The notes under the pieces were generated by a model. The model was not told the origin of the DNA, did no database searches, and worked only from the letters and a program-made list of their open reading frames with translations. From contig NW_014577079.1 of the NCBI RefSeq assembly GCF_000485595.1, positions 252,938 through 281,869 on the forward strand: a stretch of 28,932 nucleotides of DNA, read 5' to 3'. Numbering within the stretch: position 1 is the first letter of the stretch; every line of letters begins with the position of its first letter. The DNA comes from Priapulus caudatus. Its lineage: Eukaryota > Priapulida > Priapulimorpha > Priapulimorphida > Priapulidae. The translations under genes and the position numbers were made by a program. Positions 28,684 through 28,932 of the stretch are shown in pieces.

Positions 28684-28932
28684 ACCGCCTACCCCCGCGC
28701 TGCCACCGCGACCGTGCGTGCTTCAACGCGGCGCGTTTTTTAAACGTGAAATTTTGATGACGCATAAAGAAGCGTCGGCGCTTTGTTCAACAGCGGCACG
28801 GCGTACGGGCAGCAGACCGTTCATCCAAGCCTTCGGTGTATTCTATACAATCACGATGAATTTGTCGATTGAAAAAACGGAATCCCACTCTCTTTCTCTC
28901 GTTCTCCCCTCTCTCCCCATATATATATATAT
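28684..28932. other. Right edge, no gene recognised
   Basis: Contains a short CT-rich run (28890-28916) and ends in an AT dinucleotide run. It is presumably still inside the PLD gene's intron. Confidence 0.5.

Overview
The window looks like animal nuclear DNA, most likely from an invertebrate. Coding sequence sits in short exons with GT/AG splice sites, separated by long introns full of microsatellites and DNA transposon remnants. The species cannot be named from the sequence.

I can support one protein-coding gene. It is a phospholipase D3/D4-type gene (PLD3/PLD4 family, type II membrane 5'-exonucleases of the endolysosome) on the + strand, and its 3' end lies beyond the window. Four coding exons join in phase into about 230 residues: a membrane-anchor exon (15181-15425), an exon with the family's N-terminal luminal motifs (12372-12558), a linker exon (27004-27127), and the first HKD catalytic exon (27477-27610). 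The second HKD motif is not in the window.

Region 1-4008 has no recognisable gene. It holds a cytosine/adenine homopolymer tract, several microsatellites and a pyrimidine tract of about 430 bp. From 4009 to about 26181 the sequence is an imperfect tandem duplication with a unit of about 11.1 kb (copy A 4009-15070, copy B 15071-26181). Each copy carries the first two PLD exons, a long inverted repeat, hairpin elements, GA, CA and GT arrays, and the start of a hAT-like transposon. The intact parts are reciprocal: exon 1 reads only in copy B and exon 2 only in copy A, while the other versions carry many 1-2 base indels. A block of about 1.5 kb in the middle, including hypervariable microsatellites, is almost base-for-base identical. 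This points to an assembly or polishing artefact over a haplotype pair or tandem duplication, not two working gene copies. The right breakpoint lies inside the hAT-like element, whose complete version ends at 26651. Exons 3 and 4 follow as single copies.

The most unusual mobile component is a family of tiny fold-back elements (33 to about 119 bp) with ends CARGAGY...RCTCYTG. They are bounded by 7-8 bp direct repeats of the form AT-N3/4-AT. Two are present in copy B and absent from copy A, with the empty site visible. The outer end of a long inverted repeat of about 0.8 kb carries the same terminal motif and may be a larger relative.
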